Shown here one piece after another: positions 14,622-24,269 of a stretch of DNA of 64,000 bases. How positions within the stretch are numbered: the first letter of the stretch is position 1; each line of letters begins with the position of its first letter. Source of the stretch: an uncultured Prevotellaceae bacterium (lineage in GTDB: Bacteria > Bacteroidota > Bacteroidia > Bacteroidales > Muribaculaceae); the NCBI GenBank assembly GCA_900320245.1, contig ONRP01000003.1:62001-126000 (forward strand), in the 5' to 3' direction. Below the pieces are notes generated by a model. It searched no databases. It worked only from the letters and a program-made list of their open reading frames with translations, and was not told where the DNA came from. The position numbers and the translations under genes are program-made.

Positions 14622-17600
14622 ATGAACGTACTGAAAAGATTTCTACTCAGCGTTATGCTCGTGTTGACGTGTACCATTGTGTATGCGCAAACAGAAATCA
14701 CAGGCACCGTCTATGACGAGACCGGAGAGACCGTCATCGGTGCCACTGTGATTGAGAAAGGTACCACTAACGGTACAGTGACCGACTTTGACGGTAACTT
14801 CACCATCAAGGTCAACCCCGGAGCAACACTTGTTTTCTCCTATGTCGGCTTCCTGAATGTTGAGATGCCTGCCACCAACGGCATGGTCATCACCATGAAG
14901 GAGGATGCGCTCGCCCTGAACGAGATTGTCGTGACGGGTTATACCACACAGCGCAAGGCCGACTTGACCGGTGCCGTGTCGGTAGTCAGCGTGACCGACC
15001 TGGTCAAGCAGAACGAGAACAACCCCATCAAGGCGATGCAGGGCCGCGTGCCGGGTATGAACATCTCGGCCGACGGTAACCCCTCGGGTGCTGCTACTGT
15101 CCGCATCCGTGGTACGGGTACCCTCAACAACAACGACCCGCTGTACATCATCGACGGTGTTCCCACCAAGGCCGGTATGCACGAACTCAACGGTAACGAC
15201 ATCGAGAGCATCCAGGTCCTGAAGGATGCCGCCTCGGCGTCGATTTACGGTAGCCGTGCTGCCAACGGTGTGATCATCATCACCACCAAAGGCGGTAAGG
15301 ACGGCAAAGTGAAAATCGACTTTGATGCCAGCGTGTCGGTACAGACCTATGCCCACAAGATGAAGGTGCTGAACGCCAAGGAGTTCGGCCAAGTCATGTG
15401 GCAGGGTTATGTGAACGACGGCCTGAATCCCAACCTGAACGGTCTGGGATACCACTACGACTGGAGTTACGATGCAATGGGTGTTCCCATGCTCAACAAC
15501 ATTACCATGAGCAAGTACCTGGATCCTGCCGGCAAGACGCCCGCCGCCGATACCGACTGGTTCAAGGAGACCACCCGCACGGGCCTTGTTCAGCAGTATA
15601 ACGTATCGCTGAGCCAGGGTACCGAGAACGGCACATCGTTCTTCTCGCTGGGATACTACAAGAACGACGGTATCATCAAGAAGTCGGACTTCCAGCGCAT
15701 CTCGGCCCGTATGAACTCGACCTACAAGTTGCTCAACGTCGGTGAGCGCAAGATTGTGACCGTCGGTGAGCATTTCACCGTGAACCGCACCAACGAACTC
15801 CAGGCTCCTGGCGGATTCCTGGAGAATGTGCTGCAGTTCAACCCGTCGCTGCCCGTATACACTACCGATGGCCACTATGCCGGTCCCGTGGGCGGCTATC
15901 CCGACCGCGAGAACCCCGTGGCCCGTCTGGACCGCAACAGCGACAACCGCTACACCTACTGGCGCATGTTCGGTGATGCCTTCATCAACATCAACCCCTT
16001 TGCCGATTTCAACATCAAGTCGACCTTCGGTCTCGACTACGCCCAGAAGCAGCAACGCATCTTCACCTATCCCATCACCGAGGGCACCGTGGCCAATCCG
16101 ACCAATGCCGTCGAGGCCAAGCAGGAGCACTGGACCAAGTGGATGTGGAATGCCATTGCCACCTACAACCTGGAGCGTGGCCTGCATCGCGGTGATATCA
16201 TGATCGGTACCGAGTTGAACCGTGAGGACGACTCGTGGCTCAGCGGCAAGGCCTATGACTTTGCTGTCCTGAATCCCGATTATATGTGGCCCAACTCGGC
16301 AGTCGGCGAGGCCGAAGCCTATGGCTCGGGCGAAGGTTTCACCCTGGTGTCCTTCTTCGGTAAGTTGAACTACACCTATGCCGATCGCTATCTGGCCAGC
16401 CTGACCATGCGCTATGACGGTTCAAGCCGTTTCGGCCGCAACAACCGCTATGGTACTTTCCCCTCGGTGAGCCTCGGTTGGCGCATCAGCGAGGAGTCCT
16501 TCATGAAGGGGCTGGAGTGGCTCGACAACCTCAAGTTGCGCGCATCGTGGGGCCAGACTGGTAACCAGGAGATTTCCAACATTGCCCGCTACACCATCTT
16601 CGAGAGCAACTATGGCGAGGCCGGTTTCGGTGGCCAGAGTTACGGTACCAGTTACGACATCGGCGGTACCAATGGCGGCCAGACCCTCCCCAGTGGTTTC
16701 AAGCGCAATCAGTTGGGCAACGATAACCTCAAGTGGGAAACCACGACCCAGACCAACCTTGGTTTTGACTTCGGCCTGCTGCGCAACGCGCTCTACGGCT
16801 CGTTTGAGTGGTACTACAAGAAGACCACCGACATTTTGGTTTACATGCCCGGCATCGGTGTGATGGGCGAGGGCAGCAGCCAGTGGATCAACGCTGGTGA
16901 GATGACCAACAAGGGTATCGAGTTGAACGTGGGCTACCGCGGCAGTGTGGGCGATTTTCAGTATGACATCGCCGCTAACATCGGTACCTATCGCAACAAG
17001 GTGACCAAACTTCCCGAGACTCTCGCAGCCGCCGGCACCTTCGGTGGCAACGGTGTCGAAAGCGTCGTGGGACATCCCATGGGTGCACAGGTAGGTTACG
17101 TGTATGACGGTATCTTCAAGAGCCAGGACGAGATTGACAACCATGCCATCCAGAATGGTGCCGGCCTGGGCCGTATGCGCTGGAAAGACCTGAACGAGGA
17201 CGGTGTCATCAACGAGAAGGACCAGAAGTGGATCTACTCGCCCGTGCCCGACTTCACTTGGGGTCTTAACATCTATCTTGAATACAAGAACTGGGACTTC
17301 ACCATGTTCTGGCAGGGTGCACAGGGTGTTGACGTCATCAGCGACCTGAAGCGCGAGACCGACTTGTGGGCTGGTCTGAATATCACCAACCTGAACAAGG
17401 GTCATCGCCTGCTCGACGCATGGAACCCCAACAACCCCAACTCCAACATCCCTGCTGTCAGCACGATGGACAACAACAACGAGAAGCGTGTCAGCAGTTA
17501 CTTTGTGGAGAATGGTTCCTACGCCAAGATGCGTAACATCCAACTGGGTTACAACTTCGCCCCCAACGTGTGTGACAAGTTGCACCTCTCACGCCTGCGC

Positions 17601-17729
17601 ATGTATGTGTCAGCCCAGAATCTGCTGACCATCAAGAGCAAGTCGTTTACCGGTGTGGATCCCGAGAACCCCAACTTCGGATATCCTATCCCCCTTAATG
17701 TCACCTACGGTCTTAATGTTTCATTCTAA
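14622..17729 (+). CDS. SusC-type TonB-dependent receptor (fructan locus)
   Basis: A 1,035-residue outer-membrane importer. Signal peptide MNVLKRFLLSVMLVLTCTIVYAQ; carboxypeptidase-regulatory-like domain (about 25-100; ITGTVYDETGETVIGATV); plug domain (about 110-225) with the SusC signature YIIDGVPT and IQVLKDAASASIYGSRAANG; then a long beta-barrel ending LNVTYGLNVSF. With the SusD lipoprotein 15 nt downstream it forms the pedal-bin importer that takes oligosaccharides into the periplasm using TonB energy. First gene of a seven-gene co-directional cluster. Substrate (levan or inulin) is inferred from the GH32 enzymes, permease and fructokinase that follow. Confidence 0.95.
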   Translation: MNVLKRFLLSVMLVLTCTIVYAQTEITGTVYDETGETVIGATVIEKGTTNGTVTDFDGNFTIKVNPGATLVFSYVGFLNVEMPATNGMVITMKEDALALNEIVVTGYTTQRKADLTGAVSVVSVTDLVKQNENNPIKAMQGRVPGMNISADGNPSGAATVRIRGTGTLNNNDPLYIIDGVPTKAGMHELNGNDIESIQVLKDAASASIYGSRAANGVIIITTKGGKDGKVKIDFDASVSVQTYAHKMKVLNAKEFGQVMWQGYVNDGLNPNLNGLGYHYDWSYDAMGVPMLNNITMSKYLDPAGKTPAADTDWFKETTRTGLVQQYNVSLSQGTENGTSFFSLGYYKNDGIIKKSDFQRISARMNSTYKLLNVGERKIVTVGEHFTVNRTNELQAPGGFLENVLQFNPSLPVYTTDGHYAGPVGGYPDRENPVARLDRNSDNRYTYWRMFGDAFININPFADFNIKSTFGLDYAQKQQRIFTYPITEGTVANPTNAVEAKQEHWTKWMWNAIATYNLERGLHRGDIMIGTELNREDDSWLSGKAYDFAVLNPDYMWPNSAVGEAEAYGSGEGFTLVSFFGKLNYTYADRYLASLTMRYDGSSRFGRNNRYGTFPSVSLGWRISEESFMKGLEWLDNLKLRASWGQTGNQEISNIARYTIFESNYGEAGFGGQSYGTSYDIGGTNGGQTLPSGFKRNQLGNDNLKWETTTQTNLGFDFGLLRNALYGSFEWYYKKTTDILVYMPGIGVMGEGSSQWINAGEMTNKGIELNVGYRGSVGDFQYDIAANIGTYRNKVTKLPETLAAAGTFGGNGVESVVGHPMGAQVGYVYDGIFKSQDEIDNHAIQNGAGLGRMRWKDLNEDGVINEKDQKWIYSPVPDFTWGLNIYLEYKNWDFTMFWQGAQGVDVISDLKRETDLWAGLNITNLNKGHRLLDAWNPNNPNSNIPAVSTMDNNNEKRVSSYFVENGSYAKMRNIQLGYNFAPNVCDKLHLSRLRMYVSAQNLLTIKSKSFTGVDPENPNFGYPIPLNVTYGLNVSF

Positions 17730-17744
17730 AATTCAGGATTCACT

Positions 17745-19484
17745 ATGAAAAAGATATTTAATATATTGTGTGTCGGTCTGGTTTGCTGCAGTGCCACCAC
17801 ATTGTTTACGTCATGTGATGATTTTCTCGATGAGCACAAGCCACAAGCCACGCTCAGTGACGACCAGGTAAAGTCGCCCGAGAATGCCGAGGCCATGGCC
17901 ATCTCGGCCTACGCTATCTTCACTTCGGCCGAGGACATCAACTCATCATTCTCGATGTGGAACTTCGACGTCCGTAGTGATGACGCCTATAAGGGAGGTA
18001 ACGGTACCAGCGACGGTGACGTCTTCCATCAACTGGAAATCCAGCAGGGTGTGCTCACCACCAACTGGAACATTAACGACATGTGGGTGAGGTTGTACAA
18101 CAGCCTGTCTCGCGTGAACAGCGCCATCGCCCTGCTCAAGGAGACCGACGACAGTTTCACCATGAAGGGCCAGCGCCTGGCCGAGATGAAGTTCTTGCGC
18201 GCCTATGGCCACTTCCTGCTCAAGCGTCTGTACAAGAACATCCCCTTTGTTGTTAACGAGAACCTGACCTACGACGAGTATAACGAGTTGTCCAACACCC
18301 AATACACCAACGACGAGGGCTGGCAACTCATCATCGACGACCTGATGGAAGCCTACAACACGCTGCCCGAGGTTCAGCAGGACAAGGGACGCCCCACGCG
18401 TGCCGCCGCTGCCGCTTTCCTGGCCAAGGTGTATCTCTACAAGGCTTATCGTCAGGATGATGCCCACAGCAACCAGGTGACCAGCATCAACCAGGGCGAC
18501 CTGGAGAAGGTGATTGAGTTCACCAACCCCGCCCTGTATGCCAACTACGGTCTGGAGGCTGACATCCACAATAACTTCCGTCCCGAGGAAGAGTATGAGA
18601 ACGGTATCGAGAGCATTTGGGCCATCCAATACTCCCGCAACGACGGTTCCACCTACGGTAACCTGAACTGGAGTTACGGCTTGATTCCGCCCAACATCCC
18701 CGGTGCTACCGATGGCGGCTGCGACTTCTACAAGCCCTCGCAGAACCTGGTGAATGCTTACCGCACCGGTGCCGATGGTCTGCCCTTGCTCAACAACTAC
18801 AACGACAAGGACTATAACCTAGCCGACGACAATGCCGACCCGCGCCTGTTCCTCACCGTGGGTATGCCGGGTTTGCCCTACATGTTCAACCGCAACTACA
18901 TGATGGAGGAGACCAGCATCTGGAGCCGCAGCAACGGCCTGTATGGCTACTATGTTTCGCTCAAGCACAATGTTGATCCCGCCCTCATCGGCAGTTACCT
19001 CATCAAGGGTTCCTATTGGGCCAGTTCGATGAACCGCATCGTCTTCCGCTATGCCGACGTGCTGTTGATGCGTGCCGAGGCCCTCGCACAGTTGGGTCAG
19101 GCCGACCAGGCCATCAACATCGTGAACCAGTTGCGCTCGCGTGCTGCCACCAGCACCCAGATGATTTCCAACTATCCCAACACCTATGGCGTGAAGATGT
19201 ACATCAGCAACTATCGCGGCAGTTATTCCAAGGACGAGGCCATCAAGATCGTGAAGATGGAGCGCCGTTTGGAAATGGGTATGGAAAGCGAGCGTTTCTT
19301 TGACCTCGTGCGCTGGGGTGAGGCTGCACAGGTGCTCAACAAGTACTACTCCGAGGAAATCGACCACTGTGCCATCTACAGTGCCGCCCATTTCACCGCC
19401 GACAAAGACGAGTACCTGCCCATCCCGTTCAGCCAGATCTCGGCCTCCAACGGCCACTACACCCAGAATATTGGCAACTGGTAA
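17745..19484 (+). CDS. SusD-type glycan-binding lipoprotein (fructan locus)
   Basis: A 579-residue surface lipoprotein that caps the SusC barrel. Lipobox cysteine at C24 (LFTSCDDFLDE). The RagB/SusD fold is recognisable from the N-terminal helical part (SAYAIFTSAEDINSS, MWVRLYNSLSRVNSAIALL), RAYGHFLLKRLYKNIPFV, and the C-terminal block with FRYADVLLMRAEALAQLGQ, IVKMERRLEMGMESERFFDLVRWG and YLPIPFSQI. It starts 15 nt after the susC-type stop, so the pair is co-transcribed. The next gene begins 44 nt later. Confidence 0.95.
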   Translation: MKKIFNILCVGLVCCSATTLFTSCDDFLDEHKPQATLSDDQVKSPENAEAMAISAYAIFTSAEDINSSFSMWNFDVRSDDAYKGGNGTSDGDVFHQLEIQQGVLTTNWNINDMWVRLYNSLSRVNSAIALLKETDDSFTMKGQRLAEMKFLRAYGHFLLKRLYKNIPFVVNENLTYDEYNELSNTQYTNDEGWQLIIDDLMEAYNTLPEVQQDKGRPTRAAAAAFLAKVYLYKAYRQDDAHSNQVTSINQGDLEKVIEFTNPALYANYGLEADIHNNFRPEEEYENGIESIWAIQYSRNDGSTYGNLNWSYGLIPPNIPGATDGGCDFYKPSQNLVNAYRTGADGLPLLNNYNDKDYNLADDNADPRLFLTVGMPGLPYMFNRNYMMEETSIWSRSNGLYGYYVSLKHNVDPALIGSYLIKGSYWASSMNRIVFRYADVLLMRAEALAQLGQADQAINIVNQLRSRAATSTQMISNYPNTYGVKMYISNYRGSYSKDEAIKIVKMERRLEMGMESERFFDLVRWGEAAQVLNKYYSEEIDHCAIYSAAHFTADKDEYLPIPFSQISASNGHYTQNIGNW

Positions 19485-19528
19485 TCACAGCAACATAGTA
19501 TTTTACGATGAATAAAATAACAATCATT

Positions 19529-20938
19529 ATGAAAACTAAGATATTATATATATTCTGTGCGTGTCTTGCCTGCTGCGGACTCGCCCCAATGCTTAGTTCA
19601 TGCTCCGACGACAACATCAGCGACCTGGATTTGTCGGGTAACTGCATGATTGATCAACTCTCCCTTGACAATTACGAGGGTATCATCGACTTGCCTTCAC
19701 GCACCATCCTGGTTCGCCTCCCCGAGGTGTATGAAACATCGGCCATGACAATCACGTCATTGAAGATGTCAGATGGCGCCGTGTGCAACGTTCGCCAGGG
19801 CGAAACCATCAACATGGATGCCGCCAAGGTGCTGCACGTCAAGAACGGTGACGTCTATATGGACTGGACCTTGTCTGTCCTGCATGACGAGGCCCGCATC
19901 ACGTCGTTCGTCATCAACGACATCTACACGGGCACCATCGACCAAGGGGCTAAGTCGATTGTGGTCTATGTTCCTGCATCGCTCGACATCACCAACCTGG
20001 TGCCGACCATTACCTATAGCCAGAATGCAACAATCACCCCGTCGTCGGGTGTGGCTCAGGACTTCTCGCAGCCCGTCACCTACACAGTGAAGAACAATTC
20101 GGCCGAGAGCACCTACACCGTCAGGGTCATCGCCATCAGCAAGCCCAAGGCCCTCTTCCTGGGTTCGGCTCCCACGATGAGCGAACTGGATCCCGAGGCT
20201 CAGGCCGCTTGCCAGTGGATGCTCGGCAATGTTGAGAGTTCGCTGTATGCTTCGTTTGCCGACCTGCGCGCCGGTACGCTCGACCTGTCGGAGTGCAAAC
20301 TCATCTGGTGGCACTGGCACGTTGACGGCGGCGTTGACGGCCACGACAACTTCGTTGCCAAGGCTACCGACGCGATGAACACGCTGAACGAGTTGCGCCA
20401 GTTCTACGAGAACGGCGGTTCATTGCTTCTCACCCGCTATGCCGTTAACCTGCCGTCATTCATCGGCACGACCGGTGACGACGAGTGGACGACGCCCAAC
20501 AACTGCTGGGGTCAGGACGAGGCCTATGCTGAGTTGTGCGGCGGTCCGTGGACATTCCGCATCTTTGACGGCCAAAATGGCCATGCCATCTATCAGAATC
20601 TCGTGACTGGTGATAACCCCAACGAGGTTTACTGCACCGATGCCGGCTACCACATCACCAACTCAACTGCACAGTACCACATCGGTACCGACTGGGGTGG
20701 CTATGACAACTATGACGTTTGGACCGGCCGCACCGGCGGTAAGGTTCTCGGCGTAGGTGGTGACGGCGCTATCGTGCTCTGGGAGTATCCCGCCCATGAC
20801 GGCAAGGGTGGCATCATCTGCATCGGTTCGGGCTGCTACGACTGGTATTCCTACACCTATGAGGCTGGTTATACCGAGAAGTACCACAAGAACATTGAGA
20901 TTATGACCAAGAATGCTATCAACTATTTAACCAAGTAA
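19529..20938 (+). CDS. DUF4960 surface lipoprotein, probable fructan-binding protein
   Basis: A 469-residue lipoprotein (C25 in LAPMLSSCSDD), in the SusE position. N-terminal part (about 30-200) consists of two beta-sandwich-like repeats with paired TSLKMSDG and TSFVINDIYTG segments; the C-terminal part (about 210-469; KALFLGSAPTMSELDPEAQAA, FYENGGSLLLTRYAVN, GGIICIGSGCYDWYSY) corresponds to DUF4960. A DUF4960 protein (BT1761) is the surface levan-binding protein of the B. thetaiotaomicron fructan locus; the same role is inferred here. I prefer the ATG at 19529, which gives a standard lipoprotein signal, over the ATG at 19508. Confidence 0.85.
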   Translation: MKTKILYIFCACLACCGLAPMLSSCSDDNISDLDLSGNCMIDQLSLDNYEGIIDLPSRTILVRLPEVYETSAMTITSLKMSDGAVCNVRQGETINMDAAKVLHVKNGDVYMDWTLSVLHDEARITSFVINDIYTGTIDQGAKSIVVYVPASLDITNLVPTITYSQNATITPSSGVAQDFSQPVTYTVKNNSAESTYTVRVIAISKPKALFLGSAPTMSELDPEAQAACQWMLGNVESSLYASFADLRAGTLDLSECKLIWWHWHVDGGVDGHDNFVAKATDAMNTLNELRQFYENGGSLLLTRYAVNLPSFIGTTGDDEWTTPNNCWGQDEAYAELCGGPWTFRIFDGQNGHAIYQNLVTGDNPNEVYCTDAGYHITNSTAQYHIGTDWGGYDNYDVWTGRTGGKVLGVGGDGAIVLWEYPAHDGKGGIICIGSGCYDWYSYTYEAGYTEKYHKNIEIMTKNAINYLTK

Positions 20939-20945
20939 TTGACTC

Positions 20946-22529
20946 ATGAAACAGTACAAGAATATTTTCAGCGCACTGCTGCTGTGTTGCTTTATGGTCG
21001 CTTCGTCGGCATGCAGCGAGGAGAAGTTCGGCCCCGATCCTTCCAAGGACTGGGACAACACCACGTTCTACAACTCGGTAGACCAGGCTGGTTTCCAGAC
21101 CTACTACAACCCGGGAATAGGCCGCTGTGGTGACCCGATGCCTTTCTATGACGCCAAGGCTGGTCACTTCAAGGTGCTCTACCTGCAGGAGTTTGACAAC
21201 AATGCCGCGTTCAACTACCACCCCATCTGGGGCGTGTCGACCGTTGACGGTGCCAACTATCAGTCGCTGGGCGAGGTATTGCCCACCGGCACTTCTCCCG
21301 ATGAGCAGGATGCTGCCCTGGGTACAGGCTGCTGTATCGAGAAGGATGGTATTTACTACATCTATTATACGGGACATGACCGCTATGGCCGCGAGGCCGT
21401 TATGAGGGCTACCTCATCCGACTTCAGCGAGTGGTCCAAGGATACCCAGTGGATGCTGAAAGGCTCAGCCTATGGCTACTCGGACAACGACTTCCGCGAC
21501 CCGCAGATCTTTGTTGCCGACGATGGTCTGTACCACATGGTCATCTCCAGCAACCTGAAGTTTGCCGAGTTCAAGTCCAGCGACCTGAAGACGTGGGAAC
21601 ACGTCGGCAACTTCCCCATGATCTGGGACCGCATGTGTGAGTGCCCCGATATCTTCAAGATGGGCAACTACTGGTATCTCGTGTACAGCGAGGGCTATCG
21701 TGCCTCGTGGAGCCGCAAGGTGAAGTACATGATGGCGCCCACTTGGGAGGCTCTGAAGGCCTGCTTCAACGATCCCGGTGCCAACTGGCCGCACGACGGT
21801 CATGAGGGCGTACTCGATACCCGTGCTTTCTATGCCGGCAAGACGGCAAGCAACGGTCAGGACCGCTACATCTGGGGTTGGTGTCCCTACCGCACCGGCA
21901 ACACCATCCACGACAAGAACATCAACGTGGGTGCAGGTGGCGAGCCCAACTGGTCGGGCGCGCTGGTATGCCACAAGATTATCCAGCATGCCGACGGCAC
22001 GCTGACCGTGGGCGAGGTACCCGCTATCGCTGCCAAGTTCAACAATGAGCAGAACGTCAAGGTGATGGCCAGCAACGGTGCACAGATGAGCGGTGTCAAC
22101 GGCACCCTCTCGGGTGACGACGCCTTTGTGATGTACAACCGCTTGGGAACCAGCAACCACATCTCGTTCACCGTGACCACCTCCAACAACTGGGACCGCT
22201 TCGGTATCTCGCTGGTGCGCGGCACCGACTCCGATCGTTACTACACGATGATGGTCAACCCCGAGGATGAAAACCACCGCAAGGTGAACTTCGAGCAGGA
22301 GGGTCCTGCCGGTAAGGGCTTCATCGAGGGTATCGATGGCTATTGGTTCGAGCGTCCCGCCGACAACGTCTACCACATCAACATCTACACCGACAACTCG
22401 GTCATGGTGATGTACATCAACGACGTCTGCGCTTACACCAACCGCATCTATGGTATCCAAAAGAATTGCTGGAGTATCAACAATTATGGTGGCAACATCA
22501 CCATTTCGGACCTGAAAGTGTTCCAGTAA
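20946..22529 (+). CDS. GH32-type surface lipoprotein, likely fructan hydrolase
   Basis: A 527-residue lipoprotein (C23 in ASSACSEE). A five-bladed-propeller GH32 architecture is suggested by three acidic motifs in order: GDPMPFYD (D63, nucleophile position), FRDPQIF (D185, the RDP stabiliser) and ECPDIF (E232, acid/base). The usual WMNDPNG block at the nucleophile is replaced by RCGDPM. A C-terminal domain (about 355-527) looks like a beta-sandwich (LGTSNHISFTVTT, GFIEGIDGYWFERP), perhaps DUF4975. Lipidation and position next to the surface-binding protein suggest a cell-surface, possibly endo-acting enzyme; BT1760 is the comparable endo-levanase. Activity is not provable from sequence. Confidence 0.78.
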   Translation: MKQYKNIFSALLLCCFMVASSACSEEKFGPDPSKDWDNTTFYNSVDQAGFQTYYNPGIGRCGDPMPFYDAKAGHFKVLYLQEFDNNAAFNYHPIWGVSTVDGANYQSLGEVLPTGTSPDEQDAALGTGCCIEKDGIYYIYYTGHDRYGREAVMRATSSDFSEWSKDTQWMLKGSAYGYSDNDFRDPQIFVADDGLYHMVISSNLKFAEFKSSDLKTWEHVGNFPMIWDRMCECPDIFKMGNYWYLVYSEGYRASWSRKVKYMMAPTWEALKACFNDPGANWPHDGHEGVLDTRAFYAGKTASNGQDRYIWGWCPYRTGNTIHDKNINVGAGGEPNWSGALVCHKIIQHADGTLTVGEVPAIAAKFNNEQNVKVMASNGAQMSGVNGTLSGDDAFVMYNRLGTSNHISFTVTTSNNWDRFGISLVRGTDSDRYYTMMVNPEDENHRKVNFEQEGPAGKGFIEGIDGYWFERPADNVYHINIYTDNSVMVMYINDVCAYTNRIYGIQKNCWSINNYGGNITISDLKVFQ

Positions 22530-22556
22530 ACGGTAAACTATAGTACCTTTACAACG

Positions 22557-24218
22557 ATGAACAGACTATTAACTATTCTGGCGGCAGTGCTCGTGGCCCT
22601 CTCGGCCACGGCACTGGCCCCCCAGATGTTGAGCGACAACCACGCCATGCTGCGGGTTGACGCTACAGGCAAGTACCTCTTGCTGCCCGTGCAGGAGAAA
22701 GAGGAGAACGCCTATGTGCGCGTTATCGTGAACAACGAGCAGGTGCAGACCCTCAATGTGCGCTTCGCGGTGGACAAGGTGGACTACTACGTGCCCCTCG
22801 ACATCCAGCGTTTCGGCAACAAGAAGGTGTTGGTCGACATCTCCTTCCATGGCGACCGCCGCACCACCGGTGCCGTCAAGGACTTTGTCTGCTGGCGTGA
22901 GATGCGGGTGACCGACACGTTCGACGACAGCAACCGCGAGCGTTTCCGTCCCGCCTATCACCACACCCCCGCCTATGGCTGGATGAACGACCCCAACGGT
23001 ATGTTCTATAAGGATGGCGTTTGGCACCTGTACTATCAGTTCAACCCCTACGGCTCGCAGTGGGAGAACATGACGTGGGGCCACTCGACCTCGACCGACC
23101 TCATCCACTGGACGCCCCAGCCCATCGCCATCGAGCCTGATGCTTTGGGAACCATCTTCTCGGGCTCCTGTGCGACCGACGGCAACGACGTGGTGGCCAT
23201 CTACACCTCGGCTGGACAGAACCAGACGCAGTCAATTGCCATTTCGCACGACAACGGCATGACGTTCGAGAAGTACGAGGGCAACCCCGTGTTGACGAGC
23301 GATGTGCCCGACTTCCGCGACCCGAACCCCTTCTGGAACGACGACATCAAGGCCTGGAACCTGATTCTCGCTGCCGGACAGGAAATGAACATCTACAGTT
23401 CCAAGGACATGAAAACCTGGAAGTATGAGAGTTCCTTCGGCAAGGAATACGGTAACCACGGCGGCGTGTGGGAGTGCCCCGACCTGATGAAGATCGACGG
23501 CAAGTGGGTGCTCATCTGCAACATCAACCCCGGCGGTCCCTTCGGCGGCTCGGCAACGCAGTACTTCGTGGGCGACTTCGACGGCCACAAGTTCACCTGT
23601 GAGTCGATGCCCAAGGTCACCAAGTGGATGGACTACGGTAAGGACCACTATGCTACGGTATCGTTCTATAATGCGCCCCAGGGCCGCCATGTGGTCATTG
23701 CATGGATGTCCAATTGGCAGTATGCCAACCAGGTGCCTACCCGCCAGTTCCGCAGCGCCAACTCGATTCCCCGCGACTTGGGCCTGTTCACCGACGGTGA
23801 GGAGTCCTACGTCAGCGTGAAGCCTTCGCCCGAGATGCTCGCAGCACGCGGCGCCAAGGTGAAAAAGCCGACCGAGACCTGCGAAATTGTCGTGGATGTG
23901 AAAAACTCGATGGAGTTGACCCTGTCCAACGCCAATGGCGAGCAGGTGGTGATGAAATATGATGCGGCCAAGCAGACCTTTGCCATGGACCGCACCGCCA
24001 GCGGTGATGCTTCCTTCAGCGAGGCGTTCCCCGTTGAGACCGTCGCCCCCACCCACGGTGCCATCAAGCAGTTGCGCATCTTCATCGACCGTTGCAGCAT
24101 CGAGGCTTTTGATGCCGACGGCAAGATGGCGATGACCAACCTCGTGTTCCCCAGCACTCCTTACACCAACCTCAAGGTCAAGGGCGGCAAGGCCACGATT
24201 TACCAGATCAACTATTAG
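22557..24218 (+). CDS. GH32 exo-acting fructan beta-fructosidase
   Basis: A 553-residue periplasmic enzyme with a cleavable signal peptide (MNRLLTILAAVLVALSATALA), an N-terminal DUF4980-like beta domain (about 22-125), the GH32 propeller (about 130-430) and a C-terminal beta-sandwich. All catalytic residues are present: WMNDPNG (D145 nucleophile), FRDPNPF (D255) and WECPDL (E306 acid/base). It should release fructose from levan- or inulin-type oligosaccharides delivered by SusCD; specificity cannot be decided. It follows the lipoprotein GH32-type gene by 27 nt and precedes the sugar permease, completing periplasmic processing. Confidence 0.93.
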   Translation: MNRLLTILAAVLVALSATALAPQMLSDNHAMLRVDATGKYLLLPVQEKEENAYVRVIVNNEQVQTLNVRFAVDKVDYYVPLDIQRFGNKKVLVDISFHGDRRTTGAVKDFVCWREMRVTDTFDDSNRERFRPAYHHTPAYGWMNDPNGMFYKDGVWHLYYQFNPYGSQWENMTWGHSTSTDLIHWTPQPIAIEPDALGTIFSGSCATDGNDVVAIYTSAGQNQTQSIAISHDNGMTFEKYEGNPVLTSDVPDFRDPNPFWNDDIKAWNLILAAGQEMNIYSSKDMKTWKYESSFGKEYGNHGGVWECPDLMKIDGKWVLICNINPGGPFGGSATQYFVGDFDGHKFTCESMPKVTKWMDYGKDHYATVSFYNAPQGRHVVIAWMSNWQYANQVPTRQFRSANSIPRDLGLFTDGEESYVSVKPSPEMLAARGAKVKKPTETCEIVVDVKNSMELTLSNANGEQVVMKYDAAKQTFAMDRTASGDASFSEAFPVETVAPTHGAIKQLRIFIDRCSIEAFDADGKMAMTNLVFPSTPYTNLKVKGGKATIYQINY

Positions 24219-24269
24219 TCTTTCAGGCGATAGTAATCTAACTTACAACTTAAAACTAAAAACTTAATA

